A stretch of 64,000 nucleotides of DNA from Paenibacillus wynnii (GTDB lineage Bacteria > Bacillota > Bacilli > Paenibacillales > Paenibacillaceae), in NCBI RefSeq assembly GCF_000757885.1, contig NZ_JQCR01000003.1, positions 1,116,001 to 1,180,000 of the forward strand. Reading direction: 5' to 3'. Numbering within the stretch: position 1 is the first letter of the stretch; the number at the start of each line of letters is the position of its first letter. Of the stretch, positions 9,092 to 17,654 are shown one piece after another. The translations under genes were made by a program, and so were the position numbers. The notes under the pieces were generated by a model. It did no database searches, was not told the origin of the DNA, and saw nothing but the letters and a program-made list of their open reading frames with translations.

Positions 9092-10252
9092 TTACATTTC
9101 AGACAGCTGCACCCAACGTCTTTCATCAATTGAACGCTCTACGGCTTCAAGAACAGCCTGACATTTTACCCCATCTCGAAAATTCGGCTCAGGCAAACGA
9201 CCTTCTTCAATAGCCGTGGAGAACTCCAGCATTTCGTGAATAAACGTGTGCTCGAAGCCAATGGTATGTCCTGGCGGCCACCAAGCCTCGGCGTAGGCAT
9301 GTGCCGGATCCGTTACAAGCACACGGCGGAAGCCTTGTACATCTTCTTCATCCGAAGTGAAGTATACCTCAAGCTCATTCATACGTTCGAAATCAAATTT
9401 CACACTGCCCAGGCTGCCGTTAATTTCAAAGGCATTGGTTGATCTATGCCCTGCGGCAAACCGGGTAGCTTCAAAGTTACCCATAGCTCCATTATCAAAA
9501 CGGGCGAGAAAAAGTGTAGCATCGTCTACTGTGACTTCCCCTCGCGGACCATCTTTGCTTCCTTTAGCACTTAAGCCGGTCATCTCAGCCGCTATCGGAC
9601 GTTCCTTAATGAAGGTCTCACTCATCCCGATAACCTCTTTCACATCACCCACGAGAAAATGCGCAAGATCAATTAGATGAGCTCCAAGATCACCGTGTGA
9701 GCCTGAACCTGCAATCTCCTTTTGCAATCTCCAGACAAGCGGAAAGTCCGGGTCGATAATCCAGTCCTGCAGAAAACAAGCTCTAAAGTGATAGATTTTG
9801 CCGAGTCGGCCACTCTCCACCAGCTTCTTCGCCAGTCTCACCGCTGGAGAGAAACGATAGTTGAAGCCCACCATGTGCGCGATACCCGCTTCTTCTGCAG
9901 CCTGCAGCATCTCACGAGAATCTGCCAATGTAAGCGCTAACGGCTTTTCACAAAAAATATGTTTCCCAGCCTTAACGGCTGCCAGCGTAATTTCCTTATG
10001 CGCATCACTAGGGGCATTAATATCAATTACATCGATATCCTCTCTGGCGAGTAATTCTCTCCAATCGGTCATACTTTCAGCCCAGCCCAGCTGCTCTGCT
10101 GCTTGTCCTACAGCTTCCTCATTGCGCCCACAGATCACCGCCATGTCCAGTTTGGGTGCCTTTGGAAAAAACATAGGCAAGCTTCGATAAGCATTGCTAT
10201 GTGCCTTACCCATAAATTTATAACCGATCATTCCGATACGTTGCTTCTTCAT
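9092..10252 (-). CDS. Gfo/Idh/MocA family oxidoreductase
   Basis: 386 residues. The N terminus MKKQRIGMIGYKFMGKAHSN is the Rossmann loop typical of the larger Paenibacillus sugar dehydrogenases. The catalytic EKP is in GKHIFCEKPLALTLADS, and SGSHGDLGAHLIDLAHFLVG carries the Asp-x3-His pair expected of an active enzyme. It is first in the three-gene operon, 24 bp after the LacI-type regulator. It probably oxidises a sugar or glycoside hydroxyl, handing the product to the ThuA protein. Confidence 0.92.
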   Translation of the reverse strand: MKKQRIGMIGYKFMGKAHSNAYRSLPMFFPKAPKLDMAVICGRNEEAVGQAAEQLGWAESMTDWRELLAREDIDVIDINAPSDAHKEITLAAVKAGKHIFCEKPLALTLADSREMLQAAEEAGIAHMVGFNYRFSPAVRLAKKLVESGRLGKIYHFRACFLQDWIIDPDFPLVWRLQKEIAGSGSHGDLGAHLIDLAHFLVGDVKEVIGMSETFIKERPIAAEMTGLSAKGSKDGPRGEVTVDDATLFLARFDNGAMGNFEATRFAAGHRSTNAFEINGSLGSVKFDFERMNELEVYFTSDEEDVQGFRRVLVTDPAHAYAEAWWPPGHTIGFEHTFIHEMLEFSTAIEEGRLPEPNFRDGVKCQAVLEAVERSIDERRWVQLSEM

Positions 10253-10276
10253 CGTTATTCCTCCTCACTCATATAC

Positions 10277-11317
10277 CTATGGACTAGATGATGCACGAAC
10301 GACAAGTTCGGTGGGCAGTTTGATTTGTTTAGGTTCCCGCAAGAGTTCACTAGAAGTTCCATCCTCCATCATCTGAAGGACGCGGGATGCTGCAATTTCA
10401 CCCAACTGATAGAAAGGAACACGCACACTGCTTAAAGCAGGGTTGGTAAGCTCTGCTGCGTCCGAATCATCATATCCGACGATGGCCGGGATACGTTGGT
10501 CGGGAATCCCCTGTTCTCTGAAGCCCTGCTGCAAACCAATAGCCATTCGGTCATTGGCTGCAAAGATCGCATCAATTCTGTCCAGTACCGCAACCATTCC
10601 TGCTGCTGCCTGAATTCCGCTTCGTCTACTAAAGTTACCCTTGAATTGTAAGGTTGAGTCCCATTCCAGCCCTTCTTCCTTCAGAGCCCGAACATAACCG
10701 TTGTGACGGTCACGGCTATTAGAGTATTCCGGCGGCCCATTAAGGAATGCAATCTTACGATGACCCTGCTGGATCAAATGCTTGACTGCCTGCCAACTGC
10801 CCACTTCGTGGTCTGCATCTACCTCGAAGAAGCCCTCACCCTCAAAATGCTGATTGATTACACAAAAGGGTTGGCCCTCATCTCTTATATGACGAAGAGC
10901 ATGCAATTCCTCAGGTTCATCCTTAGCTCCTAAGATAATACAGCCGTCTATCTTTCGCATCCCGAACATTCCCGAATAATCCAATGTTCCATCGGGGTCA
11001 CGGAAAAGCATGAGCAAATCATAGCCTTCTTCTCTTGCCTTACTGCCGATTCCACTTAAGATCTCTGAGAAATAATACGCTGAGAAAAGCCTTGCTTTGG
11101 GCAAATACGGCATGACTACGCCGAGGTTTCCACTTCGTTTACGTGCAAAGCTGCGTGCTAGGGAGCTTGGAACATATCCCAACTCTTTGGCTGCCGCAAG
11201 AACCTTTTGTTTCGTCTCCTCCTTAAGAGGGCCAACGTTATTTAACACACGGGAGACTGTAGCTTCCGATACTCCGGCTAGCTCAGCAACCTCTTTACGG
11301 CTGGCGATAGCAATCAT
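10277..11317 (-). CDS. LacI family transcriptional regulator
   Basis: About 345 residues. An N-terminal LacI helix-turn-helix (SRKEVAELAGVSEATVSRVL) is followed by the hinge and a periplasmic-binding-like sensor domain (GNLGVVMPYL, DRIDAIFAANDRMAIGLQQG, PAIVGYDDSD). It is read together with the following oxidoreductase and ThuA genes, so it most likely represses them in the absence of a sugar. The start is unclear: a GTG at 11335 lies in the operator, the ATG at 11317 directly abuts AGGAGG, and the family's usual N terminus would begin at an ATC 9 bases from that site. Confidence 0.9.
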   Translation of the reverse strand: MIAIASRKEVAELAGVSEATVSRVLNNVGPLKEETKQKVLAAAKELGYVPSSLARSFARKRSGNLGVVMPYLPKARLFSAYYFSEILSGIGSKAREEGYDLLMLFRDPDGTLDYSGMFGMRKIDGCIILGAKDEPEELHALRHIRDEGQPFCVINQHFEGEGFFEVDADHEVGSWQAVKHLIQQGHRKIAFLNGPPEYSNSRDRHNGYVRALKEEGLEWDSTLQFKGNFSRRSGIQAAAGMVAVLDRIDAIFAANDRMAIGLQQGFREQGIPDQRIPAIVGYDDSDAAELTNPALSSVRVPFYQLGEIAASRVLQMMEDGTSSELLREPKQIKLPTELVVRASSSP

Positions 11318-11326
11318 CCTCCTATT

Positions 11327-11344
11327 AATGTACACGCGTACATT
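11327..11344. promoter_or_regulatory. Probable LacI-family operator at the regulator's own start
   Basis: AATGTAC and GTACATT are perfect 7-bp inverted arms separated by 4 bp. The site sits directly upstream of the AGGAGG ribosome binding site of the LacI gene, so binding there would give autorepression and control of the whole downstream sugar operon. Confidence 0.6.
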
Positions 11345-11526
11345 TTCTCACGGAGCATGGTTGTAGTCAATACCCTTAATAAAGATTCTCTCTTAAAATA
11401 AAGGCTATATTAAAGACGAATACACTTGCACTCACTGGTATTCGAAGAATGTTGTCGCTTCAGCAAGTATGGATTTTACGGAGGTTCAAGCTGAATACTG
11501 AGTTCCTTGACACAAAAAAAACACTC

Positions 11527-11562
11527 CTTCTCCTCACGGCTTACATACGTTGTGAGGAGAAG
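11527..11562 (-). terminator. Intrinsic terminator of the MFS transporter gene
   Basis: The 11-bp arms CTTCTCCTCAC and GTGAGGAGAAG are followed on the minus strand by a run of eight T. It lies 33 bp past the transporter stop. Confidence 0.9.
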
Positions 11563-11594
11563 ATAATGTTTTTGGAGTAAGGCTGAATTAATTT

Positions 11595-13091
11595 TTAGTG
11601 ACCGATCATCATAGCTGGATCAGCCTTTTTCGTTTCCTGTGAAATATTCATGCTTTGCATCTTCGGTTTGCGAAGAATCAGACTGAGCACAACACCCGTC
11701 ATCGCAATGAACGAAGCTAATAAGAATACATCATTGAAGCCCTGAACGGCGGCGATAATCGGGTTGCTACCTTCTTTTAATCCACTCTTATGAAAGTCAA
11801 TTTGGCTGGTTAAATAGCCAGTCATTCCCGCTACTGCGAAGGATACAACCACTTGCTGCGCAGCCGTTGTCAGAGGAGTGACACGACCTACCCATTCACG
11901 AGGTGCAGAGTTCAACACATGTGTGTTCACTGGCATCATAGTCAAGCCCATGCCTAATCCCATCAGAGCCAGACACATCATAATGACAGGTAGGCCAGTG
12001 TCCACTGTAATTCCAGACAACAGATAAAGTGCCGTTGAGATGATGCTCAAACCTACAAAGGCTAGAGGCCGAGCTCCAATTTTATCAAACAAACGTCCAC
12101 CTAGCGGCATACCTATACCGGTTGATAGTGCCTGTGGTAAAAGAATCAATCCAGTCTCAAGCGGCGTATACCCCCGAATTTGTTGAAGGTACAAGGGTAC
12201 AAATAACATGGAACCAAAGAGCGCTGCTTGAGTTACCCAGGATAGAATGATCCCGCGTGTGAAGTCTGAAGAACGGAATACACGAAGCTCCAGCAATGGA
12301 TGCTTGTGACGCAGTTCAACAATAATAAACAGAACAAGCGCAGTTCCTCCAATAGTTAGACCCCAAATTGCTCCCGCAGAGGACCAGCTTGTGCCACCGC
12401 CCTGATTCACACCATAGGCTAAACTGGCAAAAGCAATGGGTGCCAAGATCATCCCAATGAGATCTAGATGAGGAGCCTTATTCTTGTCTGTCTTCGGCAA
12501 ATATTTAACTCCAAGAATAACACCGACAATACCAATCGGCAGGTTGATCAAGAAGATCCAGTGCCAGCTGACATACTCCACCAGCCAACCTGATAATACA
12601 GGTCCTAATGCAGGTGCTAATAACATCGGAATTCCGAGCATACCCATGATAGTGCCTCTACGTTCCGGTGGTGCTAAGCGGAATACCATGGCCATCCCGA
12701 TTGGAGCTACCATCCCTCCGCCTAAGCCTTGAATCACACGGAAAATAATAAGCTGTGATGAAGTCTGGGATAGGGAACAAAGCATGGAACCAAGGACAAA
12801 CATAATAATGGTTGTCAGAAAAACCTGCTTAGAACCAAACTTGTCAGTCATCCAACCCGCTAATGGAATAACCGCCGATAATGCCAAGGTATAACCTGTG
12901 ATTGCCCATTGAATGGTTTTTAAATCAGATGAAAAGTAGTTAACCAACTCTGGTACAGCTACATTTACAACCGTACTATCCAGAATGACCATGATCATTC
13001 CTACGATGATTGCCATAAGAGGGGGGATGATGGCTTTCAAAGAGAACGGCTGCTCATTAGCCGCGCTTTTCCCGGTAATTGTGTTTGACAT
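11595..13091 (-). CDS. MFS drug-efflux transporter, DHA2 (EmrB/QacA, 14-TM) family
   Basis: 498 residues, the usual DHA2 size. It opens with PPLMAIIVGMIMVILDSTVVNVAVP, carries the motif-A-like GWMTDKFGSKQ, the antiporter motif C in LAPALGPVLSGWLVEYVSWHW, and about fourteen hydrophobic segments. It should export drugs or lipophilic cations by proton antiport. The longest frame starts at 13256 inside the TetR gene; the ATG at 13091, with GGAG 9 bases upstream and starting MSNTITGK, is the likely start. It lies 25 bp downstream of the TetR gene, which probably controls it. Confidence 0.93.
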   Translation of the reverse strand: MSNTITGKSAANEQPFSLKAIIPPLMAIIVGMIMVILDSTVVNVAVPELVNYFSSDLKTIQWAITGYTLALSAVIPLAGWMTDKFGSKQVFLTTIIMFVLGSMLCSLSQTSSQLIIFRVIQGLGGGMVAPIGMAMVFRLAPPERRGTIMGMLGIPMLLAPALGPVLSGWLVEYVSWHWIFLINLPIGIVGVILGVKYLPKTDKNKAPHLDLIGMILAPIAFASLAYGVNQGGGTSWSSAGAIWGLTIGGTALVLFIIVELRHKHPLLELRVFRSSDFTRGIILSWVTQAALFGSMLFVPLYLQQIRGYTPLETGLILLPQALSTGIGMPLGGRLFDKIGARPLAFVGLSIISTALYLLSGITVDTGLPVIMMCLALMGLGMGLTMMPVNTHVLNSAPREWVGRVTPLTTAAQQVVVSFAVAGMTGYLTSQIDFHKSGLKEGSNPIIAAVQGFNDVFLLASFIAMTGVVLSLILRKPKMQSMNISQETKKADPAMMIGH

Positions 13092-13116
13092 TTTGTTCTC
13101 CACTCTTTTCTCTAAT

Positions 13117-13740
13117 TTAACTGTATTTATGAAAATAATGCTCAAACAATCCATCGATCTGCACATCAATAGATGGAAGATTAAGCATAGGTACACAGTA
13201 TTTCTGCCCCTCATGAATTGAGGAAGCCACAAGAACCGGAAATGCGATAGCGCCATATAATTGCATCAGCATGGTCATAAGCATATCCTCGTCCTGCTCA
13301 TTTGTAATTTCCTGCAAAGCACTGGTGATTTTCTGCATTTTCATCATTTTGCAATAACGCATATACTCATCCTGAGAAGCCATGATATTGGGGACTTGAT
13401 CTAACATCTGCCGCGCCAATCCGGGGTGCTCTTTAAGCTTCCCGATGTAACGCATAAAAAAAGTCTTCAACCGTACCTTAGGAGGTAAGGAATCTTCATC
13501 GAGAGCACTAAAGGCTTCATCGAAGGTGGAGATCAGTTCACGAACGGCATCGGCAAGTAAATTCTCCTTGGAACCGTAATGATAATTAACCAATGCAAGG
13601 TTAATGTCGGCTTTAGCAGCTATTTTCCGAAGAGATGTACATGAGAATCCTTGTTCCCGAATTAACTCAACGGTGGCATTTAATATACACTGCTTCGTAT
13701 CCTTATTCGAAGAGGCATCAATGTTGTTACCTGTGGACAT
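13117..13740 (-). CDS. TetR/AcrR family transcriptional regulator
   Basis: 207 residues. The N-terminal TetR helix-turn-helix is clear (ILNATVELIREQGFSCTSLR, KADINLALVNYHYGSKENLL); the C-terminal ligand domain resembles the CecR/YbiH type. It heads a two-gene unit with the DHA2 exporter, implying a drug-responsive repressor of that pump. A palindrome at 13785-13799 upstream is the likely operator. Confidence 0.92.
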   Translation of the reverse strand: MSTGNNIDASSNKDTKQCILNATVELIREQGFSCTSLRKIAAKADINLALVNYHYGSKENLLADAVRELISTFDEAFSALDEDSLPPKVRLKTFFMRYIGKLKEHPGLARQMLDQVPNIMASQDEYMRYCKMMKMQKITSALQEITNEQDEDMLMTMLMQLYGAIAFPVLVASSIHEGQKYCVPMLNLPSIDVQIDGLFEHYFHKYS

Positions 13741-13784
13741 GACCTTCCTTATCTCCTTCCCTGATAGATAAAAATTGAAGTGAT

Positions 13785-13799
13785 TTAAACAACGTTTAA
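13785..13799. promoter_or_regulatory. Candidate TetR operator
   Basis: TTAAAC-AAC-GTTTAA, a perfect 6-bp inverted repeat 45 bp upstream of the TetR start. The position fits autorepression of the TetR-MFS unit. Confidence 0.5.
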
Positions 13800-13984
13800 T
13801 TATTTTTTAAATTTACTCCGATAGCCGCAAAGTGTCAAGTGAAATAAAGTGTTATTTAATTATAAGCTATGTTAAAGTACACAAGTATTAGTCCTCACTG
13901 TAGCGGCCGGTTTCGTTATCTCGGCAGCAACGAATATGAACTTAGAGACTTGCTCTCTACTATTAGGATGGAGTGATTTTGTAA

Positions 13985-14401
13985 ATGGATTGCTTGGGAT
14001 GTAGAATCGCTAACGGAATTGAACCAAACTTAAACATTATTTATGAGAACGAACTTATAACTTGTGTGCTCGATATTGCCCCGTTTAATGAAGGGCATTC
14101 CCTAATCCTTCCTAAGAAGCATTATTGGGATGTCGAAGAAATGGATTCCGAGACTGCTTATGCTATTATGGATGCTTCGAAAAGACTTTCAGCAGTCCTA
14201 AAGGGCTTGTTTAAACCTGACGGTATAAGAATTTGTCAAGATGGCGGGAAATTTAATGACCTGACCCATTACCATATGCACCTCATTCCCAGATACGAAG
14301 GTGATGGATTTACCTGGGGTGAACCCTCGCACCCGGATGGTGCTGAACAACGATTAAGCCTAACAAAAGAAAAGATTCTAAAGGCATTAAATAAGGAATA
14401 A
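13985..14401 (+). CDS. HIT family nucleotide hydrolase-like protein
   Basis: 138 residues. The histidine triad lies in THYHMHLIPRY near residue 95 and the N-terminal Cys pair in MDCLGCRIANG may bind zinc. Segments such as CVLDIAPFNEGHSLILPKKH match the HIT fold. HIT proteins hydrolyse or transfer nucleoside monophosphates from small adenylated or phosphoramidate substrates. It is a single gene on the plus strand with a ribosome binding site (GGATGGAG) and its own terminator. Confidence 0.92.
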   Translation: MDCLGCRIANGIEPNLNIIYENELITCVLDIAPFNEGHSLILPKKHYWDVEEMDSETAYAIMDASKRLSAVLKGLFKPDGIRICQDGGKFNDLTHYHMHLIPRYEGDGFTWGEPSHPDGAEQRLSLTKEKILKALNKE

Positions 14402-14403
14402 AA

Positions 14404-14428
14404 GGAGTCCGCAAAGACTCCATTTTAT
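14404..14428 (+). terminator. Terminator of the HIT gene
   Basis: GGAGTC-CGCAAA-GACTCC followed by ATTTTATTCC, two bases after the stop codon. Confidence 0.75.
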
Positions 14429-14476
14429 TCCTATAAATCATCATTGTAGTACTATTTTTGTTCATATAGATACATT

Positions 14477-15025
14477 CTATTTCAGACGCATTTTCCTGAA
14501 TCTATAAGCACAATAAACCATAGCTGAAGGGAGTGCTATCATAAGGCAGAGCGTAGCGAAAATTAAAAGCACTTGTGTTAGAGCTATGCCTAAACCGTAG
14601 TTATCTGAATAATAGTAAGCTGCAAATCCAATCAGCGTTAGTAATCCAAATAGGAGACTACTCCATTTAAAATTGACAATGGCACGGTTATATTTATCAT
14701 AAGAGGTTGCACGGTCTGTATAAATCGGTACTGTTCCGGGTTTAGCGGAGAAAACATGAATATTGGATAATGAACATACCGCTTCCCAGCCGGCAGCCCG
14801 AAAAGTATCATAATAATCTTGGAGCTCGTTTGCCTGAAGAGTATTATAATCAATTGAGTATACGAGATTCTGTGCCTCTCCTTTACGGAGCTTAAAACCC
14901 AAGAATCCAAAGGATTCAAACAACCACCCCTTACTTGCCCAATTGCTCAACTTTTTCATTTCCTTTTCTTCGGCAAACGCTAACCCCCAAGATCCGATAT
15001 AACGAGTTTCTTTATTTCTTCTCAT
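14477..15025 (-). CDS. DUF2812 membrane protein
   Basis: About 182 residues. The N-terminal soluble DUF2812 region (EKEMKKLSNWASKGWLFESF, AAGWEAVCSLSNIHVFSAKP) is followed by two hydrophobic segments (LLFGLLTLIGFAAYYY and IALTQVLLIFATLCLMIALP). Such genes typically follow a PadR regulator, as here, and are thought to take part in stress-responsive membrane functions that remain undefined. The ATG at 15025 has AGGAGG 9 bases upstream and overlaps the PadR stop by 14 bp, indicating translational coupling; the longer frame to 15058 is not needed. Confidence 0.85.
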   Translation of the reverse strand: MRRNKETRYIGSWGLAFAEEKEMKKLSNWASKGWLFESFGFLGFKLRKGEAQNLVYSIDYNTLQANELQDYYDTFRAAGWEAVCSLSNIHVFSAKPGTVPIYTDRATSYDKYNRAIVNFKWSSLLFGLLTLIGFAAYYYSDNYGLGIALTQVLLIFATLCLMIALPSAMVYCAYRFRKMRLK

Positions 15026-15365
15026 GATCACTAACCTCCTTGGCTTGTTGAATAGCATTTATACCATGTCTAGCCATCCTTGAACGCCGCTCCATATCAT
15101 TGTCAATAATCTGCTTCCCTTTCTCGGTTACACAATAAGGCTTACGCCGATCATCCTCTATATCTCCAGCCGTAATATAATCTGCAGCAACCATTTTCTT
15201 AATTAAGGTGTATAAAGTTGCTGGCCCTATGGTTACTTCACCTTCTGTTAGCTCTTCAACGTATTTCATAATCGCGTATCCATGACGTGGAACTAGCAGC
15301 GATAGTAAGATGTAATAAGCTGAGTCCGTCAATTGCTCAGTGACCATTGAATTATTTCTAGACAA
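15012..15365 (-). CDS. PadR family transcriptional regulator
   Basis: About 117 residues. The winged helix is visible in DSAYYILLSLLVPRHGYAIM, GPATLYTLIKKMVAADYI and DDRRKPYCVTEKGKQI. The longer frame reaches 15467 but runs through the operator region. A TTG at 15365, with GGAGG 7 bases upstream, gives the expected short N terminus (SRNNSMVTEQLTDSAYY). It is co-transcribed with and overlaps the DUF2812 gene, whose expression it presumably represses. Confidence 0.9.
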   Translation of the reverse strand: MSRNNSMVTEQLTDSAYYILLSLLVPRHGYAIMKYVEELTEGEVTIGPATLYTLIKKMVAADYITAGDIEDDRRKPYCVTEKGKQIIDNDMERRSRMARHGINAIQQAKEVSDHEKK

Positions 15366-15401
15366 TCTCAGCCCTCCTTCCTCCGAAAATAGGTTCCGAT
15401 A

Positions 15402-15422
15402 ATATATCCATCTCGGATATAT
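15402..15422. promoter_or_regulatory. Probable PadR operator
   Basis: ATATATCC and GGATATAT are perfect 8-bp inverted arms separated by 5 bp, centred about 47 bp upstream of the PadR start. A further ATATATATCC lies at 15431-15440. The position suggests autorepression. Confidence 0.55.
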
Positions 15423-15548
15423 CCATAATAGATATATATCCATTGATGATATAGTAACAAATTCCAATTTATTTGTAAATATAAAACAGCAAAAAGACTG
15501 CCCATAATGGTCTGATTAGACCTTCAAAGACAGCCTCAGTAACGTTTT

Positions 15549-16166
15549 TCACTCTACATTAAAGTTATAATATCGATTGGGATAGGGCTCATTAATCAGT
15601 GTAAAATGCCACCATTCCTTGGTGTACGGTTTAAACCCTTGTTTCACCATAGCGTCCTTAAGCAGCTTGCGGTTCGCCTTCTGTTGCTTGGTAATTAGAT
15701 TCGTATCGTAAAAAGAAATGTCACCGAAGAAATCATACGGACTGCCCATATCCACCTCGGCACCTGTTTTTAGGTTCACAAGCGTTAGATCAATAGTGCT
15801 GCCTCTGGAGTGTCCTGATTTCTTCGCAATAAATCCAAGCTTGAACAAGTTGCGTTTATCCAGCTTCGGATAGTATTGCGTCTTCATCTTCACATCCTTT
15901 GTATCCTGCGACCACCTAACAAAATGATTTACTGCTTGTTGAGGACGGTACGCATCCTGAATCTTCAAGCTATATCCTTTAGATTCGAGATCGTCACTTA
16001 CAGCCTTTAATGCTACAGCGGCTATGCGGGTCAGAATTGCTAATGGAGCCTTATATCCGTCGATCCGTGCTCCTACAAAATTGTTCTCCCCATAATAACG
16101 AATATCATAATGAGCCGATGGGATTATGTCATTATACCCATTCCTATTTCTACAGGCATCTTTCAG
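15549..16166 (-). CDS. VanX-type D-Ala-D-Ala dipeptidase (M15 family), 5' end irregular
   Basis: The zinc-peptidase core is intact: RPQQAVNHFVRWSQ, the metal ligands in KSGHSRGSTIDLTL (His, Asp) and the catalytic Glu with the third ligand in KEWWHFTL. The open frame continues upstream (SAHYDIRYYGENNFVGARID) to a stop at the end of the preceding gene, about 205 codons, normal for VanX. It contains no ATG, GTG or TTG until the TTG at 15968, which would remove a third of the enzyme. An ATG at 16159 lies in another frame. Either a one-base shift has damaged the start, or a CTG/other codon coupled to the upstream stop is used. The enzyme class cleaves D-Ala-D-Ala in wall metabolism. Confidence 0.7.
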   Translation of the reverse strand: MKDACRNRNGYNDIIPSAHYDIRYYGENNFVGARIDGYKAPLAILTRIAAVALKAVSDDLESKGYSLKIQDAYRPQQAVNHFVRWSQDTKDVKMKTQYYPKLDKRNLFKLGFIAKKSGHSRGSTIDLTLVNLKTGAEVDMGSPYDFFGDISFYDTNLITKQQKANRKLLKDAMVKQGFKPYTKEWWHFTLINEPYPNRYYNFNVE

Positions 16167-17116
16167 TTATTGTAAGGCTTCAACTGATCTTGAATATATT
16201 GCTCAACGTCCGCTGTAAGTACATTGTTTGTTTTGTCTAGCAGCTTCACAAGACCGTCAATCATCTTTAAAATGTCGCTGTCTTTGGTTCCCTTGCTCAA
16301 GGCAGAATCATAAGCTTTTCTCAGATCAGGATCGATGCGGGTCGGTTTATCATAACCGTAAGCTGGTGTGTTGCTGGAGCCATAGAACAAATAGCTGACA
16401 GACAGATTAATCTGGATACTCGCCATACGGTTGGATTTTGGATACTTTTTAATAAAAACCTCTTTCTCAAGCGAACGTGCGATCAACTCCTCCCAACTAA
16501 TCACAATGGCAGCATCAAAAAGGCTCGGTTTATTGGACTCCTTAGCCATGATGTCAATGTAAGCGGCAATATCCTTTTGAATATACGGTTTGAAGACTTT
16601 AAAGCCTTCATAATGCATCACCGGATAATACATTCCTTCACTTGTCTCTATTTTATATCCTTTATCCCTTAATTCTATTAGGACAGAACGAATATTGGAC
16701 TCTTTAACGACGCTTAAAAGATAGGTATAAGTAAGTTCGCTTCTGTTATAATTCTTTAATTTAAAAGCACTGTCAATCGCCTTTTGTATCTTATCCGGGT
16801 AAATCTTTTCAGATATCGAATTCAATTGAGCCCTTTGCGCATTCTCCAGATGCAGCGTCATAACGGTACCCCGCCAAATTCCTGCTTCATCGATATGATT
16901 GATTAGATAGTTCCGTGCATGAGCCAAGCTCGCTGGATTCTTCAGATATTTCTCAAACTGATTGTATACGGTTGCTGATTGCTGTGCACTCACAGACGCC
17001 GCCTGTGCAGGCAACGGACTAAATGTATAAGCTCCTGTTCCCGTCCCAAGTACTATGGTCAATCCCAACAGTGCTCTGGTTCTCCATTTCGTTGAGGTTG
17101 AATCCTTTGATTTCAT
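16163..17116 (-). CDS. Secreted protein of unknown function
   Basis: 317 residues. The N terminus is a classic Sec signal: a Lys/Arg-rich head, LGLTIVLGTGTGAYTF, then a probable cut after AQA near residue 39. The mature part is mostly helical and polar, with no motif I recognise. It includes ESNIRSVLIELRDKGYKIET and a possible C-terminal helix DVEQYIQDQLKP. The stop overlaps the frame of the VanX-like gene, so the two are co-transcribed and may serve the cell envelope together. Function unknown. Confidence 0.8.
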   Translation of the reverse strand: MKSKDSTSTKWRTRALLGLTIVLGTGTGAYTFSPLPAQAASVSAQQSATVYNQFEKYLKNPASLAHARNYLINHIDEAGIWRGTVMTLHLENAQRAQLNSISEKIYPDKIQKAIDSAFKLKNYNRSELTYTYLLSVVKESNIRSVLIELRDKGYKIETSEGMYYPVMHYEGFKVFKPYIQKDIAAYIDIMAKESNKPSLFDAAIVISWEELIARSLEKEVFIKKYPKSNRMASIQINLSVSYLFYGSSNTPAYGYDKPTRIDPDLRKAYDSALSKGTKDSDILKMIDGLVKLLDKTNNVLTADVEQYIQDQLKPYNN

Positions 17117-17320
17117 GAAATTACCTCCTTATGATTAGTATTTCGGAGTTTTCCTACGTTCACGGCTGCATCTCTCCATAACCTATTGACGCTTTACCCT
17201 TGTTAAATGTTTCTGATTTTTATAACCCTATTAGAAATAAACCGAATCTACACACTACAATTAAGCTTGAGCCAAATAGCAGCAGCTAAAGTAAATTTAT
17301 CTTAAGGTAGATCGGGACAA

Positions 17321-17436
17321 GAATTCTATGCGGACTACAGATCCCTTATTATCTATAAATTGCTTTTCAAGTAAGTTATACGGTCACAGTCCGCATAGAT
17401 AAGGAATTCAGTTAAATAAAGCAAATAGCGTCCGCT
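17321..17436. repeat. Palindromic intergenic repeat, copy B
   Basis: GAATTCTATGCGGACT at the left is mirrored by AGTCCGCATAGATAAGGAATTC at 17388-17409, the right arm carrying six extra bases. Beyond it, AAATAGCGTCCGC matches AAATAGCGTC of copy A near 1260. It is about 115 bp, non-coding, with no flanking duplications that I can see. Confidence 0.55.
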
Positions 17437-17560
17437 AGGTCTGTTAAGCTCACGCATTCATATTTTGATTAGATATCCACGCTTCTACCGCGAAGATCGG
17501 TATAATTGATAGAAATCTGTATTATGTTCAATCTATATAATTTTGGGTTCAACTCAGCAA

Positions 17561-17605
17561 AATAGGAAACCCTTCCTCGATCTTTTCGAGGAAGGGTCTC
17601 CTATT
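17561..17605 (-). terminator. Intrinsic terminator of the second MFS gene
   Basis: The 10-bp arms CCCTTCCTCG and CGAGGAAGGG are extended by AATAGGA/TCCTATT, followed on the minus strand by TTTTG. It lies 50 bp past the stop at 17655. Confidence 0.85.
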
Positions 17606-17654
17606 CATTGAGCCTAGAATTAGAAAGAGAACTTTTTAGTTGCTTCGATTTCAC

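Larger units (their letters stand above)
17117..17654. other. 540-bp gap: repeat and terminator, no gene seen
   Basis: This gap holds the promoter region of the secreted-protein gene, the palindromic repeat at 17321-17436 and the terminator of the next transporter gene. I found no credible open frame or RNA gene in it. Confidence 0.6.
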
